DNA from: Deltaproteobacteria bacterium
GTDB taxonomy: Bacteria; Desulfobacterota_B; Binatia; Bin18
Assembly: GCA_012271025.1 (NCBI GenBank)
Contig: JAAXHF010000007.1
Location: 1 to 23,578, forward strand
Direction: 5' to 3'
DNA: 23,578 nt
The notes under the pieces: model-generated
Told to the model about the DNA's origin: nothing
What the model saw: the letters and a program-made list of their open reading frames with translations, nothing else
Databases searched by the model: none
Shown here: positions 13,781-21,768 of the stretch, in pieces
Position numbering within the stretch: position 1 is the stretch's first letter
Layout: every line of letters starts with the position of its first letter
Translations under genes and position numbers: made by a program

Positions 13781-15136
13781 ATGCCAAGTACCAAGCCCCC
13801 GAGTGGGATGCGTGATTATCTGCCCGAGGCCGTGTCCAGACGCCGCTATGTGGTGGCGACCATAGAGGGCGTGTTTCAGCGCCACGGCTTTGTGCCGCTC
13901 GAAACGCCGGCGATTGAAAACCTGTCCACCCTGCTCGGCAAATACGGCGAAGAGGGCGACCAGCTGTTGTACCGCCTGCTGCACCGGGGCGACAAGCTGA
14001 GCCGGGCCCTGGCCGAGCCCTCGGTCGATACGGCCGCCCTGGCCGAGCTGGGCCTGCGCTATGACCTGACCGTCCCGCTGGCCCGCGTGGTAGCCCACTA
14101 CGGTCAGCAGCTGCCGCGCTTTTTCAAGCGCTACCAGATTCAGCCGGTATGGCGGGCCGACCGGCCGGCCAAGGGACGCTTTCGGGAGTTTTACCAGTGC
14201 GATGTCGATATGACCGGCACCGGCTCGCTGCTGGCCGAGGTCGAGGTCATCAATGCCGTGTGCGGCGCGCTGCTGGCCCTCGGCTTTGCCGGCTTTGCCG
14301 TCGCGCTGAACCACCGCGCGCTCTTACGCGGCCTGATTGAGGCGGCCGACATCGACCCGGCCCTGGAAGGCTCGGCCCTGATTGCCCTGGACAAGCTGGA
14401 TAAAATCGGCCCCGCCGGGGTGCGTGAGGAATTGATCCAGCGCGGCACGAGCCACACGTCGGCCAAGCGGCTGCTGGCGCTGACGACCGGCACCGAGCAG
14501 GCCGACAACACCCGCATCCTGCGTGAGCTGCGCGCCGCCCTCGTCTCGCCCGAAGCCCGGCAGGCGCTCGATGAGCTGGACACGCTGCTGACGCTCAGCG
14601 CCGAGACCCCGGCCGGTCCGCTGCTGCGTCTCAGCCCGGCTCTGGCTCGGGGCCTCAGCTATTACACCGGCCCGATTTTCGAGATCATTTCGCCGGATTT
14701 CAGCGGCTCGCTGGGTGGCGGCGGACGCTACGACAATCTGGTCGGCATGTTCAGCGGCAAACAGGTGCCGGCGGTTGGTTTCTCGCTGGGCCTGGAGCGG
14801 ATTCTGCTGCTGATGGAAGACGGCGGCATGTTCCCCGACCTCCAGCTGCGGGCGCAGGTCATGGTGTGTCCGCTGCCCGCCACGCCGCTGGCTGCGGTGA
14901 CGGGTCTGACGGCCCGGCTACGCCAGGCCGGGATCACCGTCGAGCTGTATCCCGAACAGGCCAAACTCGGCCGTCAGCTGTCCACCGCCGACAATCTGCA
15001 TATCCCCTACGCCCTGATCATCGGCCCGGACGAGGTGGCGCGGCAGACCTACAGCCTCAAGAATCTGGCCACCGGACAGCAGGACAGCCTGGACGAGGCG
15101 GGCCTGATTGCTACCCTGGGGCAGACCGGAAAGTAG
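13781..15136 (+). CDS. hisS: Histidine--tRNA ligase, eukaryote/archaea-like sequence type
   Basis: HisRS attaches histidine to tRNA-His. The 451-residue protein has the class II core: 'PPSGMRDYLPE' at the start, motif 1 region 'FVPLETPAIEN' and motif 2 'RYQIQPVWRADRPAKGRFREFYQCDVD'. The histidine-binding loop is 'LARGLSYYTGPIFEI' and motif 3 is 'VPAVGFSLGLERILLLM'. A C-terminal anticodon-binding domain follows from about residue 355 ('QVMVCPLPATPLAAVTGL'). 'RYDLTVPLARVVA', 'REFYQCD' and 'YYTG' resemble eukaryotic and archaeal HisRS more than the E. coli form, which has 'HQLGCE' and 'YYNRTVFE' there. Presence of the anticodon domain and all motifs argues against the regulator HisZ. An MBL hydrolase follows after 10 bp, probably in the same transcript. 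Confidence 0.92.
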   Translation: MPSTKPPSGMRDYLPEAVSRRRYVVATIEGVFQRHGFVPLETPAIENLSTLLGKYGEEGDQLLYRLLHRGDKLSRALAEPSVDTAALAELGLRYDLTVPLARVVAHYGQQLPRFFKRYQIQPVWRADRPAKGRFREFYQCDVDMTGTGSLLAEVEVINAVCGALLALGFAGFAVALNHRALLRGLIEAADIDPALEGSALIALDKLDKIGPAGVREELIQRGTSHTSAKRLLALTTGTEQADNTRILRELRAALVSPEARQALDELDTLLTLSAETPAGPLLRLSPALARGLSYYTGPIFEIISPDFSGSLGGGGRYDNLVGMFSGKQVPAVGFSLGLERILLLMEDGGMFPDLQLRAQVMVCPLPATPLAAVTGLTARLRQAGITVELYPEQAKLGRQLSTADNLHIPYALIIGPDEVARQTYSLKNLATGQQDSLDEAGLIATLGQTGK

Positions 15137-15146
15137 AGGCAGAGCG

Positions 15147-15881
15147 ATGCGTGTCACGGTTCTGGGCGCGGGCGACGCCTTCAGCAGCGGCGGTCAGCGT
15201 CAGAGCGGCTATCTGGTCGAGACCGACAGCGCCACGTTTCTGCTGGACTGCGGCGCGACCACGCTGCTGGCGCTGAAAACGCTGCGGATTCCGGCCGAAC
15301 GGATCGACTTTGTCGCCATCAGCCATCTGCACGGCGACCACTTTGGCGGCCTGCCCTTTCTGTTCCTCGAATACCTGTATGAGCAGCCGCGCAGCCGTCC
15401 GCTGCACATCGCCGGGCCGCCGGGCATACAGGAACGCGTCCTGGCCCTCCACCGCGTCATGTATGGCGAGCTGTCGGCCCGCAATCCGCCCTTTGGCCTG
15501 GAGTTTCACCAGCTCCCGCCGGGCCGACCGGCCCGGGTGTGTGGCGTCGAGCTGTTGCCTTTTCGCGTCCCGCATCAGGTAGACGAGATTTCCCTGGGCT
15601 ACCGGCTGACGGTCGACGGCAAATCCCTGCTGTACTCCGGCGACTGTGGCTGGAACGAAGACCTGGTCCGCCACGCCCAGGGCACGGATCTGTTCATCTG
15701 CGAGTGCTGCTATTTCGAGACCCGGACCTCGTACCACATCAGCTATCCGCAGCTGGCCGAACACGCCCCCCGCCTGGGCTGCAAACGCCTGCTGCTCAGC
15801 CATCTTGGCCGCGAGGTCCTGGAACGTCTGCCCCAGCTCAGGCTGGAGTGCGCGACCGACGGCCTGGTGCTCGAGGTGTAG
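15147..15881 (+). CDS. Metallo-beta-lactamase-fold hydrolase (RNase Z-like)
   Basis: The 244-residue protein starts 'MRVTVLGAGDAFSSGGQRQS', the opening strand of RNase Z/PhnP-like members of the MBL superfamily. It has the metal motif HLHGDH (H60, H62, D64, H65), then H143 in 'FRVPHQVDE', D166 in 'LLYSGDCGWN' and H219 in 'LLLSHLG'. These are the full set of dinuclear zinc ligands. 'GYRLTVDGKSLLYSGD' is characteristic of the RNase Z/cyclic-phosphodiesterase branch. It is shorter than tRNA 3'-processing RNase Z (about 300) and I see no exosite arm, so the substrate is open: RNA, cyclic nucleotide or phosphonate-type ester. It sits 10 bp after hisS, which might suggest a tRNA-related role, but this is only context. 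ATG 15147 with AGAGG upstream is preferred to an upstream start overlapping hisS. Confidence 0.83.
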   Translation: MRVTVLGAGDAFSSGGQRQSGYLVETDSATFLLDCGATTLLALKTLRIPAERIDFVAISHLHGDHFGGLPFLFLEYLYEQPRSRPLHIAGPPGIQERVLALHRVMYGELSARNPPFGLEFHQLPPGRPARVCGVELLPFRVPHQVDEISLGYRLTVDGKSLLYSGDCGWNEDLVRHAQGTDLFICECCYFETRTSYHISYPQLAEHAPRLGCKRLLLSHLGREVLERLPQLRLECATDGLVLEV

Positions 15882-15914
15882 CCGAGACCCGCTGGTGAGG
15901 ACGCGACCGGCCGC

Positions 15915-17135
15915 TCAGCCACCCGACAACAGACGTCCGGCCGCAGTCCACAGCTGAAACAGTCCCAGGGCCGACACCACCACCACGACCAGCGTACCTG
16001 AGAGGTTGGCCAGCCGGCCGTTGATGTGCTGGCCCAGGAGTTCTCGGCGGTTCATCACGATCAGCAGGAAGACGGCGACGACCGGCAGCAGCACGCCGTT
16101 AATCGCCTGGGCGACAATAATCGCCGCCACCGGACTCTGACCGACCACCGCCAGCCCTGTTCCAATCAACACGATCACGCCCCACACCGCCCGCAGCCGC
16201 CAGTTGCGCAGATCGCGCTGCCAGCCCAGGACGCCGGCCGTGGCGTAGGCGGCGGCCAGGGGAGCCGTGATGGCACTGGTGATCCCGGCGCACAACAGGC
16301 CGGCGGCGAAAAAAGACCGGGCGGCCGAGCCGAGCAACGGCGTCAGCTGGTCGGCCATGGTTCCGACATTGTCCAGCGGAATGCCACGAAAAAAAAACGC
16401 GCCAGCGGCCGTTGAGACAACCGCCAGAGTCATCACGCCTCCGATTGACACCGACAGCCAGGTATCACGCCTGGCGATGCGCAGCGCTGTCGGCTGGGGC
16501 AGTCCGTTTGTCCAGCGTTCCCGTACCGCGTCGGCGTGCAGGAACAGGTTATAGGGCACGACCGTTGTGCCAATCAGGGCCACAACGAGCAGCACGGAGT
16601 CGACGGGCAGACTCGGCCACACCGCACCCCGGACCAGTTCGGCCGCAGACGGACGGGCCAGCAGGGCGGTCAGGACAAACACCAGGCTCATGCCCAGCAC
16701 CAGGACGAGCAGGCAGCGCTCAATCGCCCGATAGGTTCCCAGGGCCAACAGGAAGACAACAAGCAGCCCGATACCCAGCGCCCACAGCTGGGCGGGACCG
16801 CCACTCAGCAGGGCCAGACCGACGGCCGCGCCGGTGATATTGCCGGTTTCAAACGCCGCATTGCCGCCACCAATCCCAACCACGACCAGGGCGCACACAG
16901 GCAGTCGCAGACGCGAGTCGGCAAAGACCGTCCGCAGGGCTTGGCCAAGACCCCGACGGCTGACAAGGCCGAGCCGGGCGGCCATCTCCTGGAGGACAAT
17001 CGTGGCCAGGACCGAAAAAACAAGCGCCCACACCAGGTCATAGCCAAAGCGGGCTCCGGCCAGGCTGGCCGTTGTCACCGTGCCCGGCCCGATAAAGGCG
17101 GCCACGACCAGAAAACCCGGACCGTAGCGTTTCAT
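15915..17135 (-). CDS. Nramp-family (SLC11-like) metal-ion transporter with altered binding motif
   Basis: The 406-residue integral membrane protein begins 'MKRYGPGFLVVAAFIGPGTVTTASLAG' and continues 'LQEMAARLGLVSRRGLGQAL', the pattern of the Nramp family, with about 11 hydrophobic segments. Classical Nramp Mn/Fe carriers bind the metal with Asp and Asn of a DPGN motif in TM1 and Met of an MPH-type motif in TM6. Here TM1 reads GPGT (G16-T19) and TM6 reads 'GTTVVPYNLFLH' (189-200), so Asp, Asn and Met are all replaced. The carried ion is therefore unclear and need not be manganese. The start at 17135 matches the family. An extended frame to 17312 adds a non-conserved Arg/Ser-rich stretch and was not used. 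It is divergent from the MFS gene and convergent with the MBL gene. Confidence 0.85.
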   Translation of the reverse strand: MKRYGPGFLVVAAFIGPGTVTTASLAGARFGYDLVWALVFSVLATIVLQEMAARLGLVSRRGLGQALRTVFADSRLRLPVCALVVVGIGGGNAAFETGNITGAAVGLALLSGGPAQLWALGIGLLVVFLLALGTYRAIERCLLVLVLGMSLVFVLTALLARPSAAELVRGAVWPSLPVDSVLLVVALIGTTVVPYNLFLHADAVRERWTNGLPQPTALRIARRDTWLSVSIGGVMTLAVVSTAAGAFFFRGIPLDNVGTMADQLTPLLGSAARSFFAAGLLCAGITSAITAPLAAAYATAGVLGWQRDLRNWRLRAVWGVIVLIGTGLAVVGQSPVAAIIVAQAINGVLLPVVAVFLLIVMNRRELLGQHINGRLANLSGTLVVVVVSALGLFQLWTAAGRLLSGG

Positions 17136-17291
17136 GCGCGGACTATGGCCGATTTCTGGTGACGAAGAAAGGCAGGAATGGGCAAGCGCCCGAGCGCGGG
17201 AAATTTCGGCTGGTGAATGGCGTCTCATCCAGCCTTGCCCCCTCTTCCCGAGCCATAGTAGAGTCGGCCCCGCTGTCCGCGGTCGGAGGTG

Positions 17292-17298
17292 AAGGAGG
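17292..17298 (+). promoter_or_regulatory. Ribosome binding site fixing the MFS transporter start
   Basis: AAGGAGG lies 7 bases before ATG 17306. The frame is open upstream to 17159, but that extension is polar, lacks a ribosome site and overlaps the divergent promoter region. The 170 bases between the Nramp and MFS starts hold no gene I can support. Confidence 0.8.
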
Positions 17299-17305
17299 GG
17301 ACCCC

Positions 17306-18595
17306 ATGGCACGACCGGTTCGCTACAACATGATTGGCCTGCTGTTCTGCAGCTCGGTCGTCAATTACATCGACCGGGTCAATATCTCGGTCGCCGCACC
17401 GGTCATCATGGCCGCCACCAACTGGGACAAAGACCGCTTTGGGCTGGTCTTCTCCGCCTTTCTGGTCGGCTATGCGCTGTTCCAGATTCCCGGCGGTCTG
17501 GTGGCTGATCGCTGGAGCGCCCGCAAGGTGCTGGCCGTGGCGTTTTGCGGCTTTTCGCTGTTCACCGCCCTGACCCCGCTGGGCCAGCTGGGCTTCGTGC
17601 TGTTCCTCGGCATGCGCTTCCTGGTCGGGGCGTTTGAGTCCCTGACCTTTCCGGCTCTGACCTCGCTCAACTCGCGCTGGATTCCACGCACCGAGTTTGG
17701 TCGGGCTCAGACGATCAGCATCTCGGGCGTCACCGTCGGCCAGATGATCGCCTACCCGCTGACGACCTGGATTGTGGTCCAGTTCAGCTGGCCGAGCGTG
17801 TTTTACTTCAACGCCCTGCTCGGCTTTGTGTGGGCTGCGGTGTGGCTGTGGTATGCGACCGACACGCCGCAAGAACACCCGCGCATCAGCCAGGCCGAAC
17901 GCGACTATATCGAGTCCAACCTGTCGCCCAAGCCGAGCGAGCCGCTGCCCATCCGCACCCTGTTTCGCAGCTGGCCGCTGTTCACCGTGTGCCTCAGCTA
18001 TATGGGCTATGCCTACATCGGCTGGATGTTCCTGTTCTGGTTTCCGACCTATCTGGTTGAGGGACGCGGGATGTCGCTGGCAACGATGGGCCTCATGGGC
18101 GTCCTGCTGCACGGGGCGGGCTTCCTGGGCATCCTGGCCGGTGGCGCGGTCTCGGACTGGCTGCTGCGCACGGGTTGGAGCGCCCAGTTTGCCCGGGCTC
18201 GGCTGGCCGGCTTCGGGGTCGGCGTGTCCCTGCCCTTTCTGCTCGGCGCGGCCGTGGTGCCCTCGACCACGCTGTCCATATTGTTCCTGATCGTCTTCTA
18301 CTTCTTTTTTGCCAGTGCAGCGGCCGGCTATACGACCGTGTCGATTGAGTTCAACCCCCACTTTGCCGGGGCAATCTTTGGCATGATCAACTGCCTGGGC
18401 AGTTTCGCCGGTATCTTCGGTCCGATGACCGCCGGCTTCATGCTGGCCGGCGGAGGCACCTGGACTCTGCCGTTTTTTGTCGCCACCGGGGTCGGCTGCG
18501 TGTGCACGGCCATCCTGCTCGTCGTGCCGATTCGGCCGATTGCGTTTGCCGGCTCCGCCGTCCCGGAGGGAGAAGGACAGCAGGCCGAGGCCTGA
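17306..18595 (+). CDS. MFS transporter, anion:cation symporter (sugar-acid/phthalate-type) family
   Basis: The 429-residue protein has 12 likely membrane helices. The first contains 'VVNYIDRVNISVAAPVI', the typical TM1 of the ACS family of MFS carriers (hexuronate, glucarate, phthalate, tartrate). The loop 2-3 signature is 'GGLVADRWSARKVL' (about residues 63-76) and TM4 has 'RFLVGAFESLTFPALTSL'. The central loop 'DTPQEHPRISQAERDYIESNL' is the usual ACS pattern. These symporters take up organic anions with protons or sodium. The substrate cannot be read from the sequence. The next gene, an acyl-CoA dehydrogenase 82 bp downstream on the same strand, suggests uptake of a carboxylic acid for CoA-dependent breakdown (inference). 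The C-terminus is a short charged cytoplasmic tail. Confidence 0.88.
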   Translation: MARPVRYNMIGLLFCSSVVNYIDRVNISVAAPVIMAATNWDKDRFGLVFSAFLVGYALFQIPGGLVADRWSARKVLAVAFCGFSLFTALTPLGQLGFVLFLGMRFLVGAFESLTFPALTSLNSRWIPRTEFGRAQTISISGVTVGQMIAYPLTTWIVVQFSWPSVFYFNALLGFVWAAVWLWYATDTPQEHPRISQAERDYIESNLSPKPSEPLPIRTLFRSWPLFTVCLSYMGYAYIGWMFLFWFPTYLVEGRGMSLATMGLMGVLLHGAGFLGILAGGAVSDWLLRTGWSAQFARARLAGFGVGVSLPFLLGAAVVPSTTLSILFLIVFYFFFASAAAGYTTVSIEFNPHFAGAIFGMINCLGSFAGIFGPMTAGFMLAGGGTWTLPFFVATGVGCVCTAILLVVPIRPIAFAGSAVPEGEGQQAEA

Positions 18596-18609
18596 GACTG
18601 AACCCGTAT

Positions 18610-18638
18610 TTGACTTCAATGCGGCGATTTCCTAAGCT
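18610..18638 (+). promoter_or_regulatory. Possible promoter for the acyl-CoA dehydrogenase gene
   Basis: TTGACT (18610-18615, 5/6 to the -35 consensus) and TAAGCT (18633-18638, 3/6) are 17 bases apart in the 82-bp gap after the MFS gene. It would allow transcription separate from the transporter. Confidence 0.35.
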
Positions 18639-18677
18639 GGCGGGCGCCGATACGCCGGCCACGGAAGGAGCCCCAGC

Positions 18678-19889
18678 ATGGATTTTGAATACTCACCCAA
18701 GGTCACCGAGCTGCGCCAAAAAGTCCAAGGCTTCATGGACGATTACGTCTACCCCAACGAAAAAACGTATTCCGAGCAGCTCGACAGCCAGGGCGACCGG
18801 TGGCAGATTCCGCCCATTCTGGAAGAACTCAAGCAGCAGGCCAAGGCTCAGAACCTGTGGAACCTGTTCCTGCCCGAGAGCGATTACGGCTATGGCCTGA
18901 GCAACCTGGAATACGCGCCGCTGGCCGAGATCATGGGCCGGGTGCACTGGGGGTCTGAGGTGTTCAACTGCTCGGCCCCGGATACCGGTAACATGGAAGT
19001 CCTGTCACGCTACGGCACCCAGGAGCAGCAGGACCGCTGGTTACAGCCCCTGCTGAACGGTGAAATCCGGTCGTGCTTTGCCATGACCGAGCCGGCAGTC
19101 GCCTCGTCCGACGCGACCAATATCGAGTCAAGCATCGTGCGTGACGGGGACGAGTATGTCATCAACGGCCGCAAATGGTGGTCGTCGGGCATGGGCGACC
19201 CGCGCTGTCAGATCATCATCTTCATGGGCAAGACCGACCCCGACAACCCGAGCCGTTACTTGCAGCAGTCGCAGATCCTGGTGCCGCGCGACACGCCGGG
19301 TATCAACATCATTCGCATGCTGTCGGTGTTCGGCTATGACGACGCGCCCCACGGCCACGCCGAGGTCGAGTTCAAGGATGTCCGGGTCCCGGCCTCAAAC
19401 ATGATTCTGGGCGAGGGCCGGGGCTTTGAAATCGCCCAGGGCCGGCTGGGGCCGGGCCGTATCCACCACTGCATGCGGCTCATCGGGCAGGCCGAACGCG
19501 CCCTGGAGAAAATGTGCAAACGGGCCAAGTCGCGGGTCGCCTTCGGCAAGCCGGTTTCGGAACGGACGGTGACCCAGGAGCGGATCGCCGAGGCCCGTAT
19601 CTCCATCGAACAGGCCCGGCTGCTGACGCTCAAGGCCGCCCACATGATGGACACGGTCGGCAATAAGGCGGCCCGGGCCGAAATTGCGATGATCAAGGTC
19701 GCCGCACCCAATATGGCCCTCAAAGTGATCGACTGGGCCATGCAGGCTCACGGCGGGGGAGCGGTGGACGAAGAGTTCGGCCTGGCCAAAGCCTATGCCC
19801 AGGCGCGGACCCTGCGCTTTGCCGACGGCCCGGACGAGGTCCACCGCAACCAGATCGCGCGCCTGGAGCTGCGCAAGTACGACCAGTAG
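18678..19889 (+). CDS. Acyl-CoA dehydrogenase family protein (ACAD10/11-like)
   Basis: The 403-residue flavoprotein oxidises acyl-CoA thioesters at C2-C3 with FAD and passes electrons to ETF. It has the N-terminal helical domain, the beta domain with '[19 protein letters not shown]' (FAD/substrate loop), '[16 protein letters not shown]' and '[22 protein letters not shown]'. The C-terminal helical domain has '[22 protein letters not shown]', '[10 protein letters not shown]' and '[22 protein letters not shown]'. The usual catalytic Glu position near the C-terminus of many ACADs reads 'ADGPDEVH' (D383), as in the ACAD10/11 branch, where family members act on 4-hydroxyacyl-CoA or branched substrates. 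The exact substrate here is unknown. AAGGAG precedes the ATG. The TAG stop lies inside a 28-nt perfect palindrome. Confidence 0.92.
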   Translation: MDFEYSPKVTELRQKVQGFMDDYVYPNEKTYSEQLDSQGDRWQIPPILEELKQQAKAQNLWNLFLPESDYGYGLSNLEYAPLAEIMGRVHWGSEVFNCSAPDTGNMEVLSRYGTQEQQDRWLQPLLNGEIRSCFAMTEPAVASSDATNIESSIVRDGDEYVINGRKWWSSGMGDPRCQIIIFMGKTDPDNPSRYLQQSQILVPRDTPGINIIRMLSVFGYDDAPHGHAEVEFKDVRVPASNMILGEGRGFEIAQGRLGPGRIHHCMRLIGQAERALEKMCKRAKSRVAFGKPVSERTVTQERIAEARISIEQARLLTLKAAHMMDTVGNKAARAEIAMIKVAAPNMALKVIDWAMQAHGGGAVDEEFGLAKAYAQARTLRFADGPDEVHRNQIARLELRKYDQ

Positions 19890-19913
19890 GGGCGACCGGC
19901 CGGTCGCCCCTAC
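19886..19913. repeat. Perfect 28-nt palindrome (REP/MITE-like; possible bidirectional terminator)
   Basis: The arms GTAGGGGCGACCGG and its exact complement meet with no spacer. All 14 pairs match, at the junction of two convergent genes. The TAG stop of the acyl-CoA dehydrogenase is part of the left arm, and the luciferase-like gene ends 8 bp beyond the right arm. No T-run follows on either side, so it is not a standard intrinsic terminator. The GTAGGGGCG...CGCCCCTAC form resembles dispersed palindromic repeats I recall from other bacterial genomes, so a REP-type or small mobile repeat is plausible. There is no second copy in this window. Confidence 0.85.
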
Positions 19914-19921
19914 CACACACC

Positions 19922-21001
19922 CTAAGGCCGGAAGTAGGGAATCACGTATTTGCCGAACAGGCGGAGCGAGTCCATGATGTTCTGGTGCGGGATGCCGCCG
20001 AACTGCATGAAGCACAGCACCTGATCGATACCCGTCTGTTCGTATTTTTTCAGAATGCGAATACAGGTGTCGGGGTCGCCCATACAAAAGGTCCCGCCCT
20101 CGATCAGGTCGTCGAGCGTCTTGCCCGTCCGCTCGCCCTGCACCGCGCCAACCGCAAATTTATACGAGTCGGGCACCTTCACCCCCTGCTCCTGCCACGG
20201 CCGATACAGCTGGACCGACTTGTTCAAAAACCACTGACCGGCCGGGCCACCGACTTCGCGGGCCTGTTTGTCGGTCTCGGCGCAGTGCACGATCCCTAGT
20301 GCGGCAACGTTATCGTTGACGAAGGCCCCGACCGGCTCGGCCTCTTGGATGCCCTGCCGATAGATGTCCACCCGCCGGTGCAGCTCCTCTGGGTCGCCGA
20401 TATGAAAACACAGCGCACCAATCCCCTTGCGGCCGGCGTTGGCAAAACTGTCCGGCTGGGCACAGGCGACCCACAGCGGGGGATGCGGCTTTTGGACCGG
20501 CTTGGGAATGACCGAACGCGGCGGGACCTTGAAATAGTGGCCCTCGTGCGAAAACGTCTCCTCCGTCCACATACGGGGAATCATGCTGATGGCTTCTTCC
20601 CACATGGCCTTGGTCTCTTCCGGGTTGATCTCAAAGCCGCCCATCTCAATCAGGGTGGTGGACCGTCCGGTGCCGAGATCCATCCGCCCGTCGCTCAGAA
20701 TGTCGAGCACCGCAGCCCGCTCGGCGACCCGAATCGGATGGTTGTACTGGGGCGGCAGGAGCGCCACCGCATGGCCGATCCGAATCGTACTCGTCCGCTG
20801 GGAAATCGCTCCGTACAACACCTCCGGGGCCGGGCAGTAGGAAAACTCGGTCAGAAAGTGATGCTCGACCGTCCAGAAATGCTCAAAGCCCATTTCCTCG
20901 GCCAGCATTACCTGGGCGATGACCTGCTTATAGGTGTCCTGTTCGATGCCCGGATAGTGGGGTTCCGGAATCTGGATTTCATACATCAGACCAAATTTCA
21001 T
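19922..21001 (-). CDS. Luciferase-like (LLM-class) flavin-dependent monooxygenase
   Basis: The 359-residue protein is a TIM-barrel oxidoreductase of the bacterial luciferase-like family. It begins 'MKFGLMYEIQIPEPHYPG' and has 'GFEHFWTVEHHFLTEFSYCPAPEV' (about 36-59), 'IGHAVALLPPQYNHPIRVAERAAVLDILSDGR' and 'DLGTGRSTT'. The C-terminal part is 'FCMGDPDTCIRILKKYEQTGIDQVLCFMQFG'. Members use FMNH2 or F420H2. This sequence is nearest in style to the alkanal-monooxygenase-like FMN group, but the cofactor cannot be proven. AGGAGG 7 bases before ATG 21001 fixes the start. An upstream frame running into the IGPS-like gene is not used. It is the last gene of an SDR / IGPS-like / LLM operon, starting 16 bp after its neighbour. 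Confidence 0.9.
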   Translation of the reverse strand: MKFGLMYEIQIPEPHYPGIEQDTYKQVIAQVMLAEEMGFEHFWTVEHHFLTEFSYCPAPEVLYGAISQRTSTIRIGHAVALLPPQYNHPIRVAERAAVLDILSDGRMDLGTGRSTTLIEMGGFEINPEETKAMWEEAISMIPRMWTEETFSHEGHYFKVPPRSVIPKPVQKPHPPLWVACAQPDSFANAGRKGIGALCFHIGDPEELHRRVDIYRQGIQEAEPVGAFVNDNVAALGIVHCAETDKQAREVGGPAGQWFLNKSVQLYRPWQEQGVKVPDSYKFAVGAVQGERTGKTLDDLIEGGTFCMGDPDTCIRILKKYEQTGIDQVLCFMQFGGIPHQNIMDSLRLFGKYVIPYFRP

Positions 21002-21008
21002 GTCGCTT

Positions 21009-21014
21009 CCTCCT
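21009..21014 (-). promoter_or_regulatory. Ribosome binding site fixing the luciferase-like gene start
   Basis: AGGAGG on the minus strand sits 7 bases before ATG 21001, within the 16-bp gap after the IGPS-like gene. It rules out the longer frame that would start inside that gene. Confidence 0.85.
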
Positions 21015-21017
21015 TTG

Positions 21018-21764
21018 TCAGTGTTCAGCAAGGCTGGCCAGCAGCGCCCCGGCGTCGGGCGCGTCGAGCAGCAGATTGCCGACCAGCACGGCGTCCACTG
21101 CGCCGTGCAGGGCCGCGCACTCGTCGGCGGCCGCCAGCTCGTCCAGGACGATGACGGTCTTGTGGGGCGGGACCATGGCGGCCAGCCGCTCAATCCGTTT
21201 CGGCTCGATCCCGCCCGACGGCGAGCTGATGCCCAACACGAACGCCCCCGCGCTCAGCGCCAAGTCAACCTCGGCCGGGGTCTGGACCGCGACCACCGGC
21301 GTCATATGGCTGGCGCTGGCGACGCTGACCAACTGGCTCAAGGTCTCGGCCTCAAGCCCGCCGGCCCACAGAACAAGCGCGTCCGCGCCGCACAGCCGGG
21401 CGTGAAGAATCTGGCGCGGATGGATGACCAGGTCGAGCCGCAACACGGGTGCGCTGACCGCCTCCGAGACCGCCCGCAGGTCGTCGAGCGAGGTGCCGAA
21501 CAGGCTCGGCTCGGTGTATACGCCGACCGCGCCGACCTCGGCCTCATCACAGGTCAGGGCCAGGGCCACCAGGTCGGTCTGCGGCCAGCTCCGGCCGGTA
21601 CGGGGATCGGTCCGCTTGAGGGCCGCAATACAGGCCAGCTCCTGCTTGTGGGTGGTGACATACTGGGCAAAGGCCCGGATGCTGGGGCGCACCTCACTCA
21701 GCGGCAGCTCGGTCAGACGCGCCAGTTCGGCGTCTTTTGCGGGGCGTAAGGCCTTCCAGTCCAT
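21018..21764 (-). CDS. Indole-3-glycerol-phosphate-synthase-like TIM barrel with degraded active site
   Basis: The 248-residue protein aligns by eye along its whole length with TrpC/IGPS: 'LACIAALKRTDPRTG' for the 'IAEIKKASPS' strand, 'VGVYTEPSLFGTSLDDLRAV', 'APVLRLDLVIHPRQILHARLCGADALVL', 'TPVVAVQTPAEVDLAL', 'LGISSPSGG' and 'AVDAVLVGNLLL'. Against the S. solfataricus IGPS catalytic set (E51, K53, K110, E159, N180, S211), only the K53 equivalent (K50) is kept. The others read A48, L110, A159, S180 and D208. The phosphate-loop glycine (G229) remains. It is therefore unlikely to make indole-3-glycerol phosphate. It may bind another ligand, do other chemistry, or act as a scaffold. No other trp gene is nearby. 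It starts 4 bp after the SDR stop and precedes the luciferase-like gene by 16 bp, so the three are co-expressed. Confidence 0.72.
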   Translation of the reverse strand: MDWKALRPAKDAELARLTELPLSEVRPSIRAFAQYVTTHKQELACIAALKRTDPRTGRSWPQTDLVALALTCDEAEVGAVGVYTEPSLFGTSLDDLRAVSEAVSAPVLRLDLVIHPRQILHARLCGADALVLWAGGLEAETLSQLVSVASASHMTPVVAVQTPAEVDLALSAGAFVLGISSPSGGIEPKRIERLAAMVPPHKTVIVLDELAAADECAALHGAVDAVLVGNLLLDAPDAGALLASLAEH

Positions 21765-21768
21765 ACGC

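Noticed and set aside
17136..17312. N-terminal extension of the Nramp protein
   Set aside because: It adds an Arg/Ser-rich non-conserved segment covering the divergent promoter region. Family homology begins at MKRYGPGF.
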